In this document: positions 63,802 to 64,000 of the stretch, in pieces | Numbering within the stretch: the first letter of the stretch is position 1 | Layout: each line of letters begins with the position of its first letter | Assembly: GCF_009833495.1 (NCBI RefSeq) | Contig: NZ_WUWG01000006.1 | Span: 124,001-188,000, forward strand | Source of the DNA: Oceanomicrobium pacificus | Lineage (GTDB): Bacteria > Pseudomonadota > Alphaproteobacteria > Rhodobacterales > Rhodobacteraceae | Length of the DNA: 64,000 nt | Direction of reading: 5' to 3' | Notes under the pieces: model-generated | Database searches by the model: none | What the model was told of the DNA's origin: nothing | What the model saw: only the letters and a program-made list of their open reading frames with translations | Made by a program: the position numbers and the translations under genes

Positions 63802-64000
63802 TCCTTGGGAAAGACTCGACCCGGACGAAGCAAAGCGGGTCGATGTAGAGGGCCGTTTCGATTTCTTCTGGGTTGTGCTGGACGCCGGCATGCCCGGCCT
63901 GATGTTGAGGCTGCCTAGCTTGCCGCAACCACTACCACGTCTGCCGAAATTGAAGAACCTTGTAGCCTCCTTCCGCCCTCTTTCAGGTGGGTCGGCATTC
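63788..64000 (+). CDS. Probable PD-(D/E)XK (DUF4420-like) protein, N-terminal part cut by window edge
   Basis: Frame open from 63788 to the window end (71 codons). TTG at 63788 lies 6 nt after a perfect AGGAGG (63776-63781) inside the Z1 gene; the ATGs at 63761 and 63770 are upstream in frame but without that site. The N-terminus contains PWERLDPDEAKRVDVEGR then FDFFWVVLDAGMPGLMLRL, matching what I recall of DUF4420, a PD-(D/E)XK nuclease-like family found beside Z1 genes. The catalytic residues lie beyond the edge. Confidence 0.6.
   Translation, partial: MKPRDPWERLDPDEAKRVDVEGRFDFFWVVLDAGMPGLMLRLPSLPQPLPRLPKLKNLVASFRPLSGGSAF

Larger units (their letters stand above)
55572..64000. mobile_element. 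Integrated genomic island with defence genes (right end not in window)
   Basis: Right after tRNA-Phe: a tyrosine integrase oriented back toward the tRNA, an AlpA/Xis-like protein, a GNAT toxin-antitoxin pair, an AbiGi-like protein and a GHKL-Z1-nuclease operon. No housekeeping gene is seen after 55571. Codon use drifts: parts of 55711-56289 and most of 62900-64000 are clearly richer in A and T than the chromosomal genes. No copy of the tRNA 3' end was found inside the window, so the far attachment site must lie beyond 64000. Confidence 0.7.

Noticed and set aside
1-64000. CRISPR array or rRNA operon
   Set aside because: No regularly spaced long repeats with unique spacers and no rRNA segments were seen; the only phased repeat has an 11-bp unit without spacers.

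Overview
The window reads as chromosomal DNA of a GC-rich alphaproteobacterium, most likely a Rhodobacterales (Roseobacter/Rhodobacter-type) species. Three things point there: the run murA - DUF2948 - hisD - UPF0262 - LMW phosphatase - infA - maf - RNase E/G - yacG, a sitABCD manganese transporter divergent from a Fur-family (Mur-type) regulator, and an soeABC-type cytoplasmic sulfite dehydrogenase. Organism assignment is inference from gene content; no rRNA is present.

Layout. 1-1690: GDP-mannose synthesis (manB, partial manC). 1962-8281: small membrane protein, Tat-exported MsrB, soeABC-like molybdoenzyme operon, SMP-30 lactonase. 8467-11144: periplasmic polyamine-binding protein and a glutamine-synthetase-family enzyme (probable gamma-glutamylputrescine synthetase). 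11267-17877: tamA-tamB outer-membrane assembly pair. 17900-20946: homogentisate catabolism (hmgA, fahA) divergent from a MarR regulator across a perfect palindrome. 20892-23376: a secreted protein with a phospholipase-A2-like motif next to a membrane-anchored glycerophosphodiesterase. 23449-25133: ABC-2 exporter. 26507-30609: sitABCD and mur. 30677-33526: DUF805 protein, Usp behind an FNR-type box, K+-channel-like protein, a CRP-type box with a possible structured RNA, and a Crp/Fnr regulator. 33609-48665: moaA, two acyl-CoA synthetases, cation/proton antiporter, AlkD-like protein, glmU, phosphoglycolate phosphatase, FrnE-like protein, tRNA-Gly, ABC exporter, cardiolipin synthase, EEP-family hydrolase. 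48758-55384: tRNA-Thr and the conserved murA-yacG run.

55497-64000: tRNA-Phe(GAA) followed by an accessory island: AbiGi-like protein, GNAT/DUF1778 toxin-antitoxin pair with a palindromic operator, tyrosine integrase, AlpA/Xis-like protein, about 0.9 kb without a convincing gene that carries an 11-bp phased repeat, and then a tightly overlapping operon of a MORC/MutL-like GHKL ATPase, a Z1-domain SF2-type ATPase and the start of a probable PD-(D/E)XK (DUF4420-like) nuclease. The last operon is the best candidate for an under-described defence system; it runs off the right edge, so methylase and further partners cannot be seen.

The most interesting signals outside the island are the possible small RNA at about 32494-32776, preceded by a CRP-type site and ending in a terminator-like hairpin, and the phospholipase-like/GDPD gene pair.
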